From Betaproteobacteria bacterium (GTDB taxonomy: Bacteria > Pseudomonadota > Gammaproteobacteria > Burkholderiales > Rhodocyclaceae), in contig WREP01000030.1 in the NCBI GenBank assembly GCA_009779265.1, forward strand, positions 1 to 32,349: DNA of 32,349 bases, written 5' to 3'. The notes beneath the pieces are model-generated. The model had not been told where the DNA came from. It searched no databases and saw only the letters and a program-made list of their open reading frames with translations. The translations under genes and the position numbers were made by a program. Below, one piece after another: positions 32,086 to 32,349 of this stretch. Positions within the stretch are counted from its first letter, which is position 1. Each line of letters opens with the position of its first letter.

Positions 32086-32129
32086 CTCCCCTCCCCCCTC
32101 GCGGGGGAGGGCCGGGGGAGAGGGGGTGG
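32086..32129 (+). repeat. GC-rich dispersed palindromic repeat, copy 3
   Basis: Same orientation as copy 1 and almost identical to it (one G fewer and one A-to-T change near the end by eye). This copy is intergenic, showing that the sequence inside ygiQ is a mobile or dispersed repeat and not a native part of that gene. Confidence 0.9.
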
Positions 32130-32222
32130 CGGCAAGTGAGACGGCGGTTGGTTCGTCCATCGCACTTGCGTACGTCGCTTCGCGGGCAGGAGTGACGGGG
32201 AACGCCCCTTTCTTCGGTGAAG

Positions 32223-32259
32223 CTCCCCTCTCTCCCTCTGGGAGAGAGGTCGGGAGAGC
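32223..32259. repeat. Related palindromic repeat variant
   Basis: A diverged relative of the repeats above, with CTCTCTCCCTCTGGGAGAGAG forming a hairpin followed by TCGGGAGAGC. This CTCCCTCTGGGAG form is the other common version of the repeat in proteobacterial genomes (from memory). It lies 14 bp from the end of the transposase fragment. Confidence 0.7.
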
Positions 32260-32273
32260 AACTGTCTTTCAAG

Positions 32274-32349
32274 TCAAGCGTGATGAAGCGATTCATCCCA
32301 GGGTTTTCCGGTTCTGACCATGGCATTGAGGATGGTGAGGAGCTTGCGC
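32274..32349 (-). CDS. IS110-type transposase, C-terminal fragment (cut by window edge)
   Basis: Read on the minus strand from the window edge, the last codons give RKLLTILNAMVRTGKPWDES and LHHA before a TGA stop at 32274-32276. The KLLTILNAMV...PW pattern is typical of the C-terminus of IS110/IS1111-family transposases. Only 25 codons are inside the window, so completeness cannot be judged. IS110 elements move by a DEDD recombinase guided by a bridge RNA encoded in a non-coding end; that part may lie in the neighbouring non-coding sequence or outside the window. Confidence 0.7.
   Translation of the reverse strand, partial: RKLLTILNAMVRTGKPWDESLHHA

Larger units (their letters stand above)
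31886..32273. other. Gene-free region with repeats
   Basis: The 388 bases after the globin gene hold no convincing coding sequence; the overlapping open frames have no recognisable protein features. It contains two repeat copies (32086-32129 and 32223-32259) and probably the terminal non-coding part of the IS110-type element whose transposase ends at 32274. I could not place the element end precisely. Confidence 0.6.

Noticed and set aside
31958-32317. Open frames in the terminal gap
   Set aside because: They run through the dispersed repeats and the IS end and show no protein features.

Overview
This is a GC-rich proteobacterial chromosome segment whose gene content fits a betaproteobacterium, most plausibly a Rhodocyclales-type organism. 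That placement is inference from gene families (OmpR/EnvZ, LplT, a type IV minor pilin cluster, the AmmeMemoRadiSam genes, YgiQ, group II globin); no rRNA or other marker gene lies in the window. Genes are packed tightly, and many neighbours are coupled by 4-bp stop/start overlaps of the form ATGA.

Layout. 1-84: a perfect tandem heptamer, G-quadruplex-prone on the minus strand. 219-4540 (minus): a five-gene run of MgtC/DUF4010 membrane protein, amrB, amrA, amrS and a small alpha/beta-hydrolase-like protein that has lost its catalytic residues. 4592-6325 (plus): ispD, ispF (isoprenoid MEP pathway) and thpR. 6351-13391 (minus): a complete minor pilin operon, pilE-fimT-pilV-pilW-pilX-pilY1, behind an AT-rich upstream region. 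13853-16001 (minus): ompR-envZ. 16155-18520 (plus): a small exported charged protein, then tsaB, rimI and a family 4 uracil-DNA glycosylase. 18599-19284 (plus): a Phd/PIN toxin-antitoxin pair. 19305-20558 (minus): lplT, divergent from lysR-alr-radA (20710-24063), where radA carries a one-base frameshift. 24097-24928: two lower-GC accessory genes, the second with a broken 5' end. 24986-31885 (plus): an orphan FtsX/YbbP-type permease, an AlbA_2/RecG-like regulator, ygiQ with a large repeat-derived in-frame insert, and a truncated globin. 32274-end (minus): the C-terminus of an IS110-type transposase.

Most interesting observation: two copies of an unnamed small element (101 bp at 15172-15272; 95 bp at 17207-17301; 86 of 95 aligned bases identical by hand count) with imperfect 25-bp terminal inverted repeats. 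Both sit exactly between the stop codon of one gene and the start codon of the next (ompR/envZ and tsaB/rimI), both in the same orientation relative to transcription, and both flanked by TGA. Deleting the element plus one TGA restores a classical overlap (ATGA for ompR/envZ, GTGA for tsaB/rimI). This suggests a MITE-like element that inserts into translational-coupling sites without breaking either gene and supplies the downstream gene with a new start codon.

Other points: three genes (ispD, tsaB, globin) have a TAAAAT box 6-8 nt before ATG and no ribosome binding site, suggesting leaderless mRNAs; YgiQ has absorbed an inverted pair of GC-rich palindromic repeats as about 90 extra residues; and the frame lesions in radA and the adjacent VOC gene are small indels at or near short homopolymers, so sequencing error must be excluded before calling them decay.
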